A stretch of DNA of 64,000 nucleotides from Leptidea sinapis (GCF_905404315.1 NC_066269.1:3782001-3846000); one strand, 5' to 3'. Counted from the first letter of the stretch, positions 9,789-23,800 are shown. Notes: a model not told the origin generated them from the sequence alone. Numbers and translations are program-made.

Positions 9789-12700
9789 ATGCGGTGGTTT
9801 TTGCTAGCATTAGCTTGCGTCCTGGCGGTTTGCGCCGAGGAGAAGAAAGAAAAGGACAAGGAAATCGGTACCGTGATCGGTATTGACTTGGGTACCACAT
9901 ATTCTTGGTAAGTGTTTTTTTATTATTTATATTTCTGTCTAGGAACATCGAAATTCTGTCCGGTAAACCTGACTAATGAAAATTTTATGTAATAGGTATA
10001 TCAGTAATACATAAATTTTAAATTGACTCCAGTATACTTTCTAATATTGATAAAATTCTATGTTTTTTGATGAAATTTGCTATATCTATAACACCAATAT
10101 TTGGGTATATTGAAATAAATGAATTTTGCATACCTTCCTTCAATTAGCTAAATGAGAAAGTAATAAAATAGTTAGAGCAATAAATCAAATTATTTCATCA
10201 CTATTATTCAGGGTTAGTCAGTCAAGTCTGAATATAAAATATTGTGAAAATTTTATTATTAGCCCGTTTTATTTATCACTATATATTCTATTATATCTAT
10301 TCTTTGCTCAATGTTGGCTCATATTGATGAGAATAATTAATAGATCAGACATTTTTGATGATGTGGTTATCCAATGAAATGGTTTGCTGTGAATAACAAG
10401 AAAAAAAACTTTAAAAATTTGCTGTTATGTTAATTAATAGTTTAAAATTATTTAAAAAGTACACCAAATAAAAAGATATCTTACATTTAAAAAATGTATG
10501 CTTGCTGTATATAAATATAATATTATTGAGGTATTTTTAAGAATGCTTACAAGTAAAGATATGATTTAAACATAATATAAACAGCATATTTACTCATGCA
10601 TGTAAAACAATTTTATAAAAAAAATCTATAATAAATAAATATAAAGAAATTCAATTTTATGCTTTATGTAGATATTTTTTATTTATTTTATAATTTAAAA
10701 AGATGTGATGAGTACATTGCATAGATATCATTTGAAGAATGTGGAATATAAGTCACACCAAACAGTAACCAAAAAGTAACAGCAATGTAAGGGTTTTGCA
10801 TGATTGAATTGAGGATTTTGAGTTTATACAGAATAGTAAAATTTTTTTTTGGGAAATCTGTCTAAGCAAAAATGTTTGTTGTTTCTCCATAAAATGGATT
10901 AAAACAGTTTGAGTTCCTCCAATAATCTTGTCACGATGTCATTATATATGTAAAACACATGTTTCAATTCCGGGTGGTTCCTATGATTTGTATCTCAAAG
11001 GGGTTGATTTTAAATGTTTACTATGAATATATTTTTTTTTTTTTTTTGGATTTCTGCGTCGTGGCGATCTTGTTATTTCAAACAATAAGCCACTGTTTTG
11101 GCTGCATATATCTGCTGAAAGAGTCATCGTCGAGAGCCTGAAAATGATGTAAAATTACTTTGCATCAAACTCTCCATTTATATATTTATTATTGATATCT
11201 TTTACTAAGATTTGTGATATCATGTCTCTTAAGCCTGGTGAACTGGATGCCACCCTTTCCGCTCAAAGACTTGGCTAGCTCGTTGACATGTGTTGTTAGT
11301 TTGTCCTGGTATTTCAGGCTAGTTTGGGTTATTTCTTGCCGGACAGTTTTAATGCCGAGGTCTAGGTACATGTATTTGTGACTAATACACTGTGGGATAC
11401 TGAACATGGTTCTTAATGTTTTGTTCTGAAATCTTTCTAGTATTTCGATATTACTATTACTGGCAGTCCCCCACAGCTGTATACCGTATGCCCATATTGG
11501 TTTTAGTATTGTTTTATAAATAAGCAATTTATTGTTGTCATTTAATTGTGAGTGCGGTCCAATTAGCCAATTAAGATTGCGTAGTTTTCCGTCAAGCTGT
11601 TTTCTTTTAGTCCAAATGTGCTTTTGCCATGTCAGTCTCCTGTCTAAGTGCATTCCCAAATACTTTGCGCTGTCTTCTTGTGGTATCATTTTATTATTCA
11701 ATTTAACTATGAATATATTGTCGAAGCAGTAGTGAGGAACCTCTCTACACAGGAGCAAATTCAATTTTCACTTACAAGGAGCACACTCTTATGCTCCCTG
11801 GAACACTGCAATATTGTTTTATTATTATAATATTTTGTTTCACTTCATTAAGCACAAATATATGCAGTGTGGCTTCCTGCAATATTATAACAAGTTAGCT
11901 GAGAATGCTTAAACCTCTGACCTTAATTTAAGTTTGGTGATAGTTGTCATACACCACTTGAGTTATTCTTTAGTTACACATATGGTTCACAAGTGTCTGT
12001 AGTTTAGCATGGTTACCACTGTGCTCACGGTTTGATTCTTGTCCACGACATACCAAATGTGTTTTCAGTTTTCTAATTTTATTCACTTTATATGTTTGGC
12101 AATACTCTTGTGATTCCTCTGGTGTTAGCAGAGCTTATGAGCTGTGGTGATTATATAACATTAGGTGACTCATGTGTAACTATTTGGTGGCCTCTCTTTC
12201 ATAAAAGAAACAACTTATTATAATGCAAAAACAACAGTTATATGTATGGGGTGGGTTAATACTCTAACTCATGGAAAATTATGTGTAATACAATTATTTT
12301 TTCTTTTGTCCACAGTGTTGGTGTTTACAAAAATGGAAGGGTTGAAATTATTGCCAACGACCAAGGTAATCGTATTACTCCGTCATATGTAGCATTCACT
12401 GCTGAAGGCGAGAGGCTCATCGGTGACGCCGCAAAGAATCAGTTGACCACAAACCCCGAAAACACTGTATTTGATGCAAAACGTCTGATTGGTAGAGAAT
12501 GGACCGATAGCACTGTGCAACATGATGTAAAATTCTTCCCATTCAAAGTTGTTGAGAAGAACAGCAAGCCTCACGTGTCCGTCCAAACTGCACAGGGTGA
12601 CAAAATATTTGCGCCCGAAGAAATCTCTGCTATGGTTCTTACAAAAATGAAGGAAACTGCTGAAGCTTACCTTGGAAAGAAAGTTACACATGCAGTCGTC

Positions 12701-14161
12701 ACAGTACCTGCTTATTTCAATGACGCTCAACGTCAAGCTACTAAAGATGCCGGTGTTATCGCTGGTCTTAATGTTATGAGAATCATTAACGAACCTACCG
12801 CTGCTGCCATTGCATACGGTCTGGATAAGAAGGAGGGAGAAAAGAATGTCCTAGTTTTCGACTTGGGTGGTGGTACCTTCGATGTGTCTCTTCTTACAAT
12901 CGATAATGGTGTATTCGAAGTAATTGCTACAAATGGTGACACTCACTTGGGTGGTGAAGACTTCGACCAGCGTGTCATGGAACACTTCATCAAACTGTAC
13001 AAGAAGAAGAAGGGTAAGGACATCAGAAAAGATAACCGTGCAGTTCAGAAACTGCGTCGTGAAGTCGAAAAGGCGAAGAGAGCTCTGTCATCAAGCCACC
13101 AAGTCAAGATTGAAATTGAATCCTTCTTTGAAGGTGATGACTTCTCAGAAACTCTTACCAGGGCTAAGTTTGAAGAATTGAACATGGACCTGTTCAGATC
13201 AACCCTCAAACCAGTACAGAAGGTTTTGGAAGATGCTGACATGAACAAGAAAGATGTCCACGAAATCGTGCTTGTTGGTGGTTCTACTCGTATTCCTAAG
13301 GTACAACAACTTGTCAAGGAGTTCTTCAACGGCAAAGAACCATCCCGAGGTATCAACCCTGATGAGGCTGTCGCTTATGGTGCTGCTGTCCAAGCTGGTG
13401 TACTGAGTGGAGAACAAGACACTGACGCCATTGTACTTCTTGACGTCAATCCTTTGACCATGGGTATTGAAACAGTCGGAGGAGTTATGACCAAACTTAT
13501 CCCACGTAACACTGTCATTCCTACCAAAAAGTCCCAAATCTTCTCAACCGCTAGTGACAACCAACACACCGTAACAATCCAAGTGTATGAAGGTGAGCGT
13601 CCCATGACGAAAGACAACCATTTGCTTGGAAAATTCGATTTGACAGGCATCCCACCAGCACCAAGGGGTATCCCACAAATTGAAGTAACATTTGAGATCG
13701 ATGCAAACGGTATCCTGCAAGTATCGGCCGAGGACAAGGGTACAGGAAACCGGGAGAAGATTGTCATTACGAATGATCAGAACAGATTGACGCCCGAAGA
13801 TATTGAGCGGATGATCAAGGATGCTGAGAAATTTGCCGATGAAGACAAGAAACTAAAAGAACGCGTCGAAGCTAGAAACGAACTAGAGAGCTATGCCTAC
13901 TCCATCAAGAATCAACTTCAGGACAAAGAGAAGCTTGGTGCTAAAGTCAGTGAAGAGGAGAAAACCAAGATGGAAGAAGCAATCGACGCAGCTATTAAAT
14001 GGCTTGAAGACAACCAAGATGTTGACTCTGAAGAGTACAAGAAGCAGAAGAAGTCATTGGAAGATGTCATCCAACCAATAATTGCCAAGCTTTACCAAGG
14101 TCAGGGTGGAGTACCACCACAAGGAGCGGGCGACGATGACGAATTCAAAGACGAACTGTAA
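9789..14161 (+). CDS. Hsc70-3: BiP / Grp78 (heat shock 70 kDa protein cognate 3), ER chaperone
   Basis: This is the ER-lumen Hsp70 that folds and holds secretory proteins and regulates the unfolded protein response. Coding exons are 9789-9907 and 12316-14161, joined inside a cysteine codon (TG|T) to give 654 residues, the normal family length. Residues 1-16 are a signal peptide (MRWFLLALACVLAVCA). The nucleotide-binding domain shows all three Hsp70 signatures: IDLGTTYS near residue 32, VFDLGGGTFDVSLL and IVLVGGSTRIPKVQQ. A substrate-binding domain and acidic tail follow, ending KDEL for ER retention. The ATG at 9789 starts the signal peptide. A noncoding exon probably ends at 9226 (TAG|GTAACT), with its acceptor at 9772. 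The 2.4 kb coding intron carries an antisense jockey LINE fragment and a J1 scrap. The long open frames on the other strand are shadows of this conserved gene. Confidence 0.98.
11145..11790 (-). mobile_element. Jockey-clade LINE, RT C-terminal fragment, in BiP intron
   Basis: An open frame of about 190 codons (11189-11764, minus) reads as the thumb and C-terminal part of a jockey-type reverse transcriptase. It includes the AKYLGMHLDRRLTWQKHI, LRNLNWLIGPHS and YGIQLWGTASNSNIEILERF blocks. The 5' part, with the catalytic RT core and endonuclease, is missing, as expected for a truncated LINE insertion. No stop interrupts this segment, so it is fairly young. It lies antisense to BiP. Confidence 0.85.
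12095..12208 (+). mobile_element. J1 LINE, degenerate 3' end
   Basis: GGCAATACTCTTGTGATTCC, then TCTGGTGTTAGCAGAG and a ...TTTCATAAAAG end match the J1 3' terminus with many changes. It lies about 100 bp before BiP exon 2. Confidence 0.6.
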
Positions 14162-14723
14162 GGAATAAGGACTATTAACGAGATATCATAGCCAAACGTG
14201 ATCTCCGTAATGATACAGCCTACCTATAGTTACTGAAGGCGCGGTGTGCATAGTTCAATTCGCGGGTACCGAAGTGTTTGAGCTCGTGTTGTATATTTAT
14301 TCGTGTGTATGAGTGTTTGGGATGTGTGATAGAAAAGCTAATGACTGACTTCTGTGTTTTTATCCTGACGTTGCAAAAGGGATGTAATTCAAAGCAGTTA
14401 AAAATGTTGTAACATTAGGTTAAAATGATAGATAAGTCACTGGTGATGAATCTGTTTGTATCAAATTCACCGCACATTACGTGTGATTGTTTTATATGTT
14501 GTAAGTTTTGTATAAATTATGCATTTTTAATTTTAATTGAGCAATGGTGTTGTACTGAGAGAGGAACCTGTTTATTTTTAATAGTCTTCCTCGATTATGC
14601 GTTTTAGTCTCTGCTTATACAGAGACAACCTCATTGTAATTGTAATTGTTTTTGAGACTGCTGAATTGTTAGTTCTTAAATAGCATTTTAATTATGTAGA
14701 AATATGAAAGAACCGAAGGAGTT

Positions 14724-14729
14724 AATAAA
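14724..14729 (+). terminator. BiP poly(A) signal
   Basis: AATAAA lies 563 bp after the BiP stop and is followed by a GT-rich stretch (AAGTTTGTTTTCC) at 14740-14752. This puts the 3' end near 14745. Confidence 0.7.
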
Positions 14730-14827
14730 ATTTTCTAATAAGTTTGTTTTCCTTTTATTTTTACTCTAAGCAGATTAAATCTAGCAATATCAATAAGCAA
14801 CACATTAACAAGGCAAAATGAATGTTT

Positions 14828-14833
14828 TTTATT
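14828..14833 (-). terminator. AK8 poly(A) signal
   Basis: TTTATT on the plus strand is AATAAA on the minus strand, 37 bp after the AK8 stop codon. Its downstream region faces the BiP 3' end about 80 bp away. Confidence 0.65.
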
Positions 14834-14869
14834 CCTTAGGCTTTCTAAATAGTCCAGTTTTTTTTTCTC

Positions 14870-17800
14870 TTAATCCCCGCGCACATTCCTCAGTTGGAAG
14901 CAACTCTCTATGTTGTAGGCGGGCGCTGCCATTATAGCTGCTTGCACTTTGACGAAAACTTGATCTGTAATCAGACAGAAAAAAAATCACTGTAGCATAG
15001 TGCTAACTGAATAAACCGACAGAAAAATACATTGAATTGATATACTGCAGTTAAATATCGAAAATCAGTCGGAATTTAATAAATACATACCTACAGATTA
15101 CGCAAGAGTTGAACGAAAATCAGTCGGAATTTAATAAATACATACCTACAGATTACGCAAGAGTTGAATGCAGAGTTTAGGAATGCAATAGTGTTGCGAC
15201 CTAATTATAATTGATGACCATATGGAGTATGCTATAAATTTTAACAATGCTTCAAGTTTGCCATCATTAAAATTTTTTCTCAATTCTTTCACAATTTTAA
15301 CCTTATATCAACTTGGACTCAGGTCAGTAATTGTGAAAAAAACAAAGTAACACGGTATGTGGGATCGCAACTTTAGTATTAATGCAAAATGTAATAAAAC
15401 ACGGTAAGCGACGAATACTGTACTACGCTGTAGACGCGCGAGGCGAGGTGTGCGGACAGCGGGGGGAGATGCTCCCGCCCTTTACCCCAGGCGGCGACTG
15501 CACTCAACTCGTGCGATGACTGTATCGGAAAAAACAACATAGGTTTTATGATTTCGATATCTTACTTTTTGAATCAAAAAATGTCTAGCTGCAACGAGTT
15601 ACATTGGTTATGCTGTTTGGATATCGACGAAAGTTGAGCTCAATGTTAGTTCTACAGTATAAAATATTTAATATTCGTTTTATGGGGAATGTGAATGGAA
15701 CTGAAAGAGATATATCATTACGTAGTGGACGTAGGTATAGAGTAAATAAATCAAATCAAAATCAGTTTCACGTAGGTCACGGATATGACACTTATGAATG
15801 TCAAAAAAAATTAAATATTTTTCTTATTGAATCAACCGCTACTTCGTAAAGGGTTGAAGCTAATGAGGAAGTAACAAGAAACTCATTGCCATTCTTTTAT
15901 ATCAAGATTTACATTTACATCGATTTACAAAACATTTAAATTACGATATAATATACCTATAAAATGCAAAATGATGCAACAAACACACTCAAACGTCAAA
16001 TAATCAATGTCTTACACGAGTAAGTCAAAAAAGTAAATGTAAATTTATACAAAAGTTATTGAGTACAGTAGCTGCATCATCCACATACACCATAAATAAA
16101 TAAAGGTATTCTGTGAGCATCGAGTCTCCAGCAACAAGATCATCCTGCCACCATAAGCAGCGCCCGTTCACGAGCATGACGCATGAGCCAGCCATCGCCT
16201 CCCTCAACCATATTTTAGGGAAGGGGACGACCCGTCCCATGTCGCCGCCACAAGCAGTGACATTTAAGCGAGCATGACGAAACCTGTTACGAGAACTCAG
16301 AAAACAACAATAAAATAATCCTAATCTACATATGCAATACTCACCAAATACCTCTACTTACAATTTGACAATTCTGCTTAAACTTGTAACTAATTAATAT
16401 TATATTTTTACCAACAGTAATCAAAGGCTCAATCCTTTAGGGTAATGAAATCAAAACCACCTTCAAGGAAATGACTTTTCTTTTTATATCCACCTCCTTT
16501 GAGGGTTGAGCTTTAATAAGAAGAAGTGGCAAGAAACTCTTTGTGACAATCACTCACTCACAAATCATTTCAGTCACAATATAAGTAAAGTGATGCAGCA
16601 ATAATACTCAAACTACAAATACTCAAAAAAAATGTAAATTAATACGTAAAAACAAGAGCTATTGAGTACAGTCACGGCCGACTACTACTGTATCAACAAT
16701 AATACTAGGCCATGGTACAGTAGATGCATCAATGACCGGACTGATGCCGACTAAACTCGGATACATACGCTTATATATTAAAAGTACACTCGATCACAGT
16801 GAAGGTACTTGTACGGAGAAAACCCCGCTGAAACTTGTATTTCGTCTGATATTGCAAGCACTTAGGTAATCCATTTTATTTGGTACAATAATACTTTTAT
16901 ACAGATCTTGCACCTTTTTCTTAGGTACGTCAGCAATACTACTGTAAAGTGCGCAACATGAGACTTTCTGTAACCGAGATTAAATGGAGCATATCTAATA
17001 TCATTACATAAATGATGTTATATGAAAGTCGTCGGTATGATTTGCAAAATGATTTCGATTTGTGATATTTGATCAATAGACTATAGATAATTATCTAAGT
17101 TACTACTAACAACTATCTAACTTCATAGCTTTCACAATTATTATGAACGTTAGTCCTCGGAGCGTCAACTGACACTTCATATAATAAAAAGGCATTTTTT
17201 CTCAAGGGTTTCAAACCCACCAACCGCTGCTCGATATATAATTGACACTTGGTGAAAACTGATTGCTAATCATAATATCATTTACTGCTAGCTACTGTAG
17301 CAGCTGAGATAATGGGAAAGAATAACAGGCTCTAAAACAGCTGAGTACCAAATGATAATAAAACAATTGTTCGGGTTGATACCAGCGGATATTACGTCAA
17401 AATGCAAAATACCACCCCCATCACGTTGTCGTCTGGCATTCCAGAACCGCGCGTTGTGTAAGAAATTTCTTGCCTCGCACAGCAACTTTGTGGAATCAAT
17501 TACCGGCAGCTGTTTTCCCGAAAGATTTCTCTGTTGTTGCGGATGTCCATGGGCGGTTGTCTCACCACTCCCCATCCCGCGAGCCTCTTGCCCGTTTGCC
17601 CCATCTATACATAAAAAAAAAATAGTCGAGCAGGGGGAATATCTAACTGGGACAGCTTAGACACAGCTTAATCTATTTACCCGTTCTCCTGCACGTTAAA
17701 ACACGACCTTTGCGTTTCAGCACTCAATGTGTAAAAACAATAATATGTATATGCTGATACCCACCATTAGGTAAGTTACCATCGATCTCCACTGCTGTGA

Positions 17801-20800
17801 TGCCGGCGGCAGCTCTCAGCTCAGCAAGCGACTCGGTGAAGTAAGTCTCCAGCTGGGTGACCATATTACATGGTTTGAACCAGATACATCATTATCATAA
17901 AGATCACTCTTAAAATTTCGAAAAAATACGCTTTCAAATGATAAATATTTTTTTAATGACAAAACAATGTCTGTCGGGCATTGCAATGTATTTATGTTAT
18001 GATGAAATGTTAATAAAATAGGCCTGCAAATGTTGCAACTTAACAAATTATTTAAAACTGAAATGCCCACAGCAAATCGGATTGGATGTTTTCTAACGTA
18101 GCAAGATTATTTTAAATGGCGTTATGCTAATTTAGTTTTTAACTTATAACACATAATATAAATGATATATATACAACAAATATATAAATACCTCGGCATC
18201 CAGTGGTGCCAGATCCTCAGCGCGCGGCATCACTCTTGGCGTGCTACCCAGCGGCATTTCTTGACCTTTCGAAACAGTTAAAAAATAACTGGAACTGGAT
18301 CTCTGTATATGGACTACAATAAAAATATTTGCGAATATAACTGGTGATTCTGCAGATTTAGAGACTTTAACCCTTTAATCTGTTGACTAGACCCTTTCAT
18401 ATATCTCTACATCGCAAGTCAAAGCGTCTTAATAATAAATATAAAAAAAAACATTGTATCAATACCAGATAACTAGTTTTATTTTATATTATGTACATAG
18501 TACTTATTTTTCATTTAATTCAATTTAAGTATTGTACTAAGTGGTATTTAGCTGCAAATAAAATATTCGTATGAGGGGAGGCTCCTTTGCACAGGATGCC
18601 GGCTAGATTATGGGTACCACAACGGCGCCTTTTTCTGAAGTGAACCAGAAATGTGTACTTATGCATTACTGTGTTTCGATCGGAAGGACACCGTAGCTAG
18701 CGAAATTACTGGGCAAATGAGACTTGCCATCTTATGTCTCAAGTTGACGAGCGCAGTTCTAGTGCCGCTCAGAATTTTTGGGTTTATCAATAATCTTGAT
18801 CGCCGCGGCATTGTTATGGGCAGGGCGTCTCAGTTACCATCAGGTGAACGGCCTGCTCGTCTCGTCCCCTATTTTCATAAAAAAAATTGGTTCAATCTCC
18901 TCGGGATAACATAGTACGCGATCTTATTTATATATTGGTCTTGTCGTACACTTCAATAATTACCAATCTAAAGTATTATCAATTGGAGTCTGCTTGCTGA
19001 CGTCACGTAGACGGTTTTGTCCATAGATTTATATGTCCTTACTAGCGGACATGACAGCCTGATAATACGGATCGAATTTTGATTTGTCAATGTGTGCGAT
19101 AGCTAAATAAGAGAACTACAGACAAGCGTTGACTGGATGTTTACTACATGTCCATCAAAATCGGTTACAGCATAGATAGATTCGCTTTCCTTTTCTATCT
19201 TGCCGTTGCTCCATTAGAGATTTTCTTCTCCCTCGCACGCATTATATTTTCACCTCTCCAGTACGAAAAGGGCGCTATTGCTACGTGAAAACTCGCAGCA
19301 AAAACACTCTTTGCTGCCAGCTTGAGGCAAAGTGATTTAAATTTCGAACCACACGTGACCATACCTATTTTAACCTAGCGTATTATCTCATTGTCACAAA
19401 AATTTATAGGTATGTTACTTATCGAAATTTAGATTTATAAATAAACATTCTTACATATTATCTTAATTGTTTCTCTTACTATATATAACCTATAACGCTT
19501 TTCTCGCTAGTCGAGGTGAAAGGTTGTGTTTCACACGAGAGCAAATTTTTTTTGTCTCGTGCCTTTACATCACTACTAGTCTATATTAGAAACACTCGCT
19601 ACGCTCGTGATTCAATTCTAGACTACTTCGCCAATTCGTGATTTAAAGTCAGCACTTGCAGCAAAAAATAACTTTGCTCACTTGTTGAACAAATAACTAT
19701 TGTTTATGTATACACTAATGTTTCCCAATTCTACCTGGGCCCGATAATTTTCATACTGCCCCTTCGTGACCCACTTAATGCATTAGGTAAAATAATATAC
19801 CTACATTTATTATTAATATTATTATTTTTATGGAAAATGAGAACAAGTGAGCGTACGGGTGGTGTTAAGTGATCACATCCACCAAAAATCGCTTGCAACA
19901 CCAGAGGAATCACAGGAGCGTTAGACGTGCGCGTTTTATTTGAAGGTATCCATGTCGTATCGTCCAGGAAACACCGCACAAGGAAGCTCTATTCACAGCT
20001 TTGTAGGACGTGGAAGAAAGCTTATTAAAAAGGTACAACGTACTTTGGTATCGCTTATTTAGTATCTTAATTTTAGTGCAAACTAAGGAGCTGCTGCTTC
20101 TTTACCAAATAATTCAATTTCGCGGTAAACGATGGAAGCTTTATCCTATAGTTTTTTTTAATTTGGCGGGAATGTTTCGACCCGGTATTTTTTTGATTAC
20201 CCTGTACCGGGTCGCGACCTGGCAAATGGGGAACAATGCACTAGTATATTGTAAGTTTATAGTTTCGTCCCGTTATCATGGCATCATAGTTATTATGGCA
20301 GACCGCGTACTTAGTTATCAAGTAAGTTATCCTTTAACCTGTAAGATTTTAGGCGACTTTTAAAACTAGTGGTGAGATTGTCTGCCCCACCTTAGATCCA
20401 GGAGAATATTTTCTAGATACGTAAAATATAACAAACAACCTTTATCCCTTTGTGACCCCAGTATGAGCAAATCTGAAACAATAAGGCGCCTACTACACGC
20501 ACATACTTCACCTAGCTTGGTTTGCAAAGGCTTCTCGCTCGGACATACTGAACACGGACGCTGCTACCACACAGCATATTTAAGTACACGCAAATTTATT
20601 TCTATTTAGATATCGATTGAGAGGGGCCAACCAAAATATCTCTTACGTGAATAGGTAAGGATGGCGTTTTAACGCATGTATCTTTAACAGTTTTACTGTT
20701 AGGTATCTTGCACATTGTATCCATCTAGGTTTCTATATAAGCAGAAAATACTTATTTCCAGAACCAAATTCAGTATATCCTATCTGCCTTTTGGCACAAA

Positions 20801-23800
20801 TTTTATCTGAACTTTGGCCGTTCATAATGTACCTACCTTCTTATAAATTGCAAAAACTAAAAGTAAAGAAAACATTACAATAGAAAGAAGTTTAATTGAA
20901 TTTCTGAACACTACTTTTTGTTCAATGTTATAATTTTTCTTTTGTTTATCGCGGTATGCGTTGAATTAAAAAACATGGTTTTCGACCATATCTGCGTTGA
21001 CGATAGTCAAGTTACACCGGGAAGGGTGCTCTTAACAGCTATGCAGTAAATGTTAAACTTGATATCTGAAATGTTTTGTTTTTCATATTCTTTAATTTAA
21101 TTATCTACTTAGATGTTCAAAATGATAGATACCCATTTTTTAATAAAAGTTTCGGACTTGCCCACCTACATAATGTGATTAAACAAGATTAATTAATGAA
21201 TATGTACTTATATACAACTTATATAATGAATTGAAAGATTTACCGTTCAAAGTGTTTAAAAGAAGACTGCATCAGTGGTTAACAAATAAGTGCTTCTATA
21301 GTTTAAATGAATTTTTCAATACAAAATGAATTAGTCTATTTGATAATATTATATGTAAATTAATATACTTTTATGACATTGAATTTGTTAATATTATACA
21401 TAGGCACTAAATGAATTATTAAGTTATTTACGTCTCATATTATAACATCTTAAAATTTTATTTTATAAATATTAATGATATCATTGTGAAATCCGACATG
21501 TTTCGGTATAACAGTACGAGTAGTGTTTAGACAATTTTGTAACATATTTTGCATGTCAATTGACGAAACATATTGGATTATCCATTATATTGTTAACATC
21601 TTAAGAACAATGTTTCCTGCAAATAAAATTTCATTTCATTTTATTACACGCCTCACCTGTGCACCAGTCGACCCCGCGGATCGTGGCTCGCTCTTTGCAC
21701 ACCTTCCGGGTTACATTCAGGAATATTATTCTGAAGCCAAATGAATTTATACTTTTAAATGGGAAAGCACAACGCTGCCGACTACATGGCTGGGTAGATA
21801 CGGGCCGACTACATGGCTGGGTAGATACGAGCGGGTACGTGCCGCACTCGGGTAGAAAGGCCCTAATTTAACCATCGTTTTAACGAGAAACTAACCTAAC
21901 CTAACCTAACCCAACTATTAGCTTCTAGGGTTAAATATTGAGATTAAAGCAAGATGTAGGTTACCTACTTCGTTCATAGCGTAACCATTTTTTCCCAATG
22001 GCTCTCCCTATCCCACACTCCCACTTCTTTATACAGGACGCCGGGATGGGTACTACAGTGGCGCGTTTTTCTGGTGTGAAGCAGTAATGTGCCAGAATGA
22101 TTGTGTTTCGGTCTGAAGGTCATAGCTAGTGAAATTAATGGGAAAATGAGACTTAACATCTTATCTCTCGAGGTGACAGAATTTTTGGGGTGGAAAACCC
22201 CATCAATCCCCCAGAATCCTGAGTAGCACTGCATTTTAATGGGCAGGACGTATATTGACACGTGTTCATTTAGTTGATCGAAATAGTACCATCAACTGAA
22301 CGTCTCGTCTTCCGTCCTCTTATTTTCATAACAAAAAATTGATGTTATAAGAGAAGAAAGGGAATGACTACTGCTAATGGATGATAACTAATTAAAAACT
22401 AACCGGTTCGGAGGTGTGTGCATCAAGTCGAGGAGTTCAAAATCAGTGCCGGTAGCTGGGTATCCGATCAAGACCCAACCGCGCTCGATGCAGTCCTGGG
22501 CAGAATTATTGTACATATTATAACAGTAATATTAGACTAATAAGATAAAGAGGTTAGATTTCTGTTTTTGTACTAATAGTACAAGATCCCACTGCTCGAT
22601 TCTGCAGGGAGTATGCAATGTATTAACGATAGCTTGCCTATAAAAAAATTGGCCGCACTTAGCTGTAGGTAATTAATTTTAGTGCCTAACATTAATTTTC
22701 TGATGTAAATTGTAAGTATTTGCAACTATATGATTTTTTTATAAATTGTACGTCATTATAAACGAAATTATGGAAAGAATTAAAAAAAAATATGTTTGCC
22801 AGCTCTCGGTCACCTGCAACATTAGGGTTGCTAGGTGTAAACAGGTACATTATTGTTGATAATTTACACTCAACTAATTTTTTGTTATTTTAATACAAAA
22901 TTGAAGTTTTTTTTTTACTATCTACGATAAGTGGTTATATGGTTGCCAGATAGAAAATGGCCGCAAGCAGAGCATCAGCTGAGAGCTGCAGAGCTGTAAT
23001 GTTTAAAACAAGTTGATGTTCAAAATGTCTGAATTTGAAAGAATTGTATATTTATCACTCTCGTCAAAATGGTGCCTAAAAGAGACAGCAGTCAGATTGA
23101 TCATTGGTAGCGTCGAGACGTCATTGAGACGTTTTCCAGAACATTGATTTCCGAGCCAAGATTTTTTTTATTCCAATAAGGGTTGAGACGAGCCGGACCC
23201 TCAGCTGAAGGTAATTAATACGCCCTGACTTGAGACATAAGATGTAAAGTTTAATTTGCCCAGTAATTTCACTAGCTACAGCGCCCTTCAGACCGAAACA
23301 CAATAATGCTTACACATTACTGCTTCACGGCAGAAAAAGCATTTTGTGCAAAGAGCCCCACTGGTAGGTACACTACACTTCTCCCCCTCCAAAAATACAA
23401 CACGTCACCTTTTGCAATATGCGACGACGCACAATCTCGGCTCGAAGCTGCACGCTGACTCCGACATTACGGATCTTGTGGCCAACATCGTCCTTCCTGG
23501 CTTTTGCTTCGTTGTACAAATCGTTGAAATGCACTGCGGTCATATTTATGTCATTTCACATCTTTATGGATAAGCTGGCCACCACGGAACAAACATTGGG
23601 CCTTATGGTAAGCGATGGTCCACGCCCGTTGCCTAAACATAACCTTTAAATTTCAATGTCTTATAGTATTATTACAAATGTATTATATCTGATGCCCGCA
23701 ACTTCGTCCACGTAGACTCAAGGGTTTTTGAAAAAAAAAATCGGTTCCCATTTTCTATTCCGTTCCCAACATAGTATATGAATCTTATTTCGAGGAAGAT

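Larger units (their letters stand above)
14965..17779. other. AK8 intron 11: repeats, no gene seen
   Basis: It holds a 55-bp tandem duplication (15059-15168), two minus-oriented pieces of one LINE-type 3' UTR family (15765-16060 and 16494-16660, sharing CAAGAAACTC...TTGAGTACAGT), and a LINE tail at 17330-17620. A short GC-rich stretch at 15420-15520 has no coding signal I can read. Confidence 0.6.

Noticed and set aside
12383..13767. Several minus-strand frames of 70-130 codons within BiP exon 2
   Set aside because: They are antisense shadows of a highly conserved Hsp70 coding sequence with strong codon bias, and none shows a domain.
14829..14964. Alternative reading frame of the last AK8 exon ending KPKE-stop
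   Set aside because: The frame is open, but the upstream exon ends in phase 1. Only the DQVFVKVQ... frame continues it and matches the AK8 C-terminal GDQ block.
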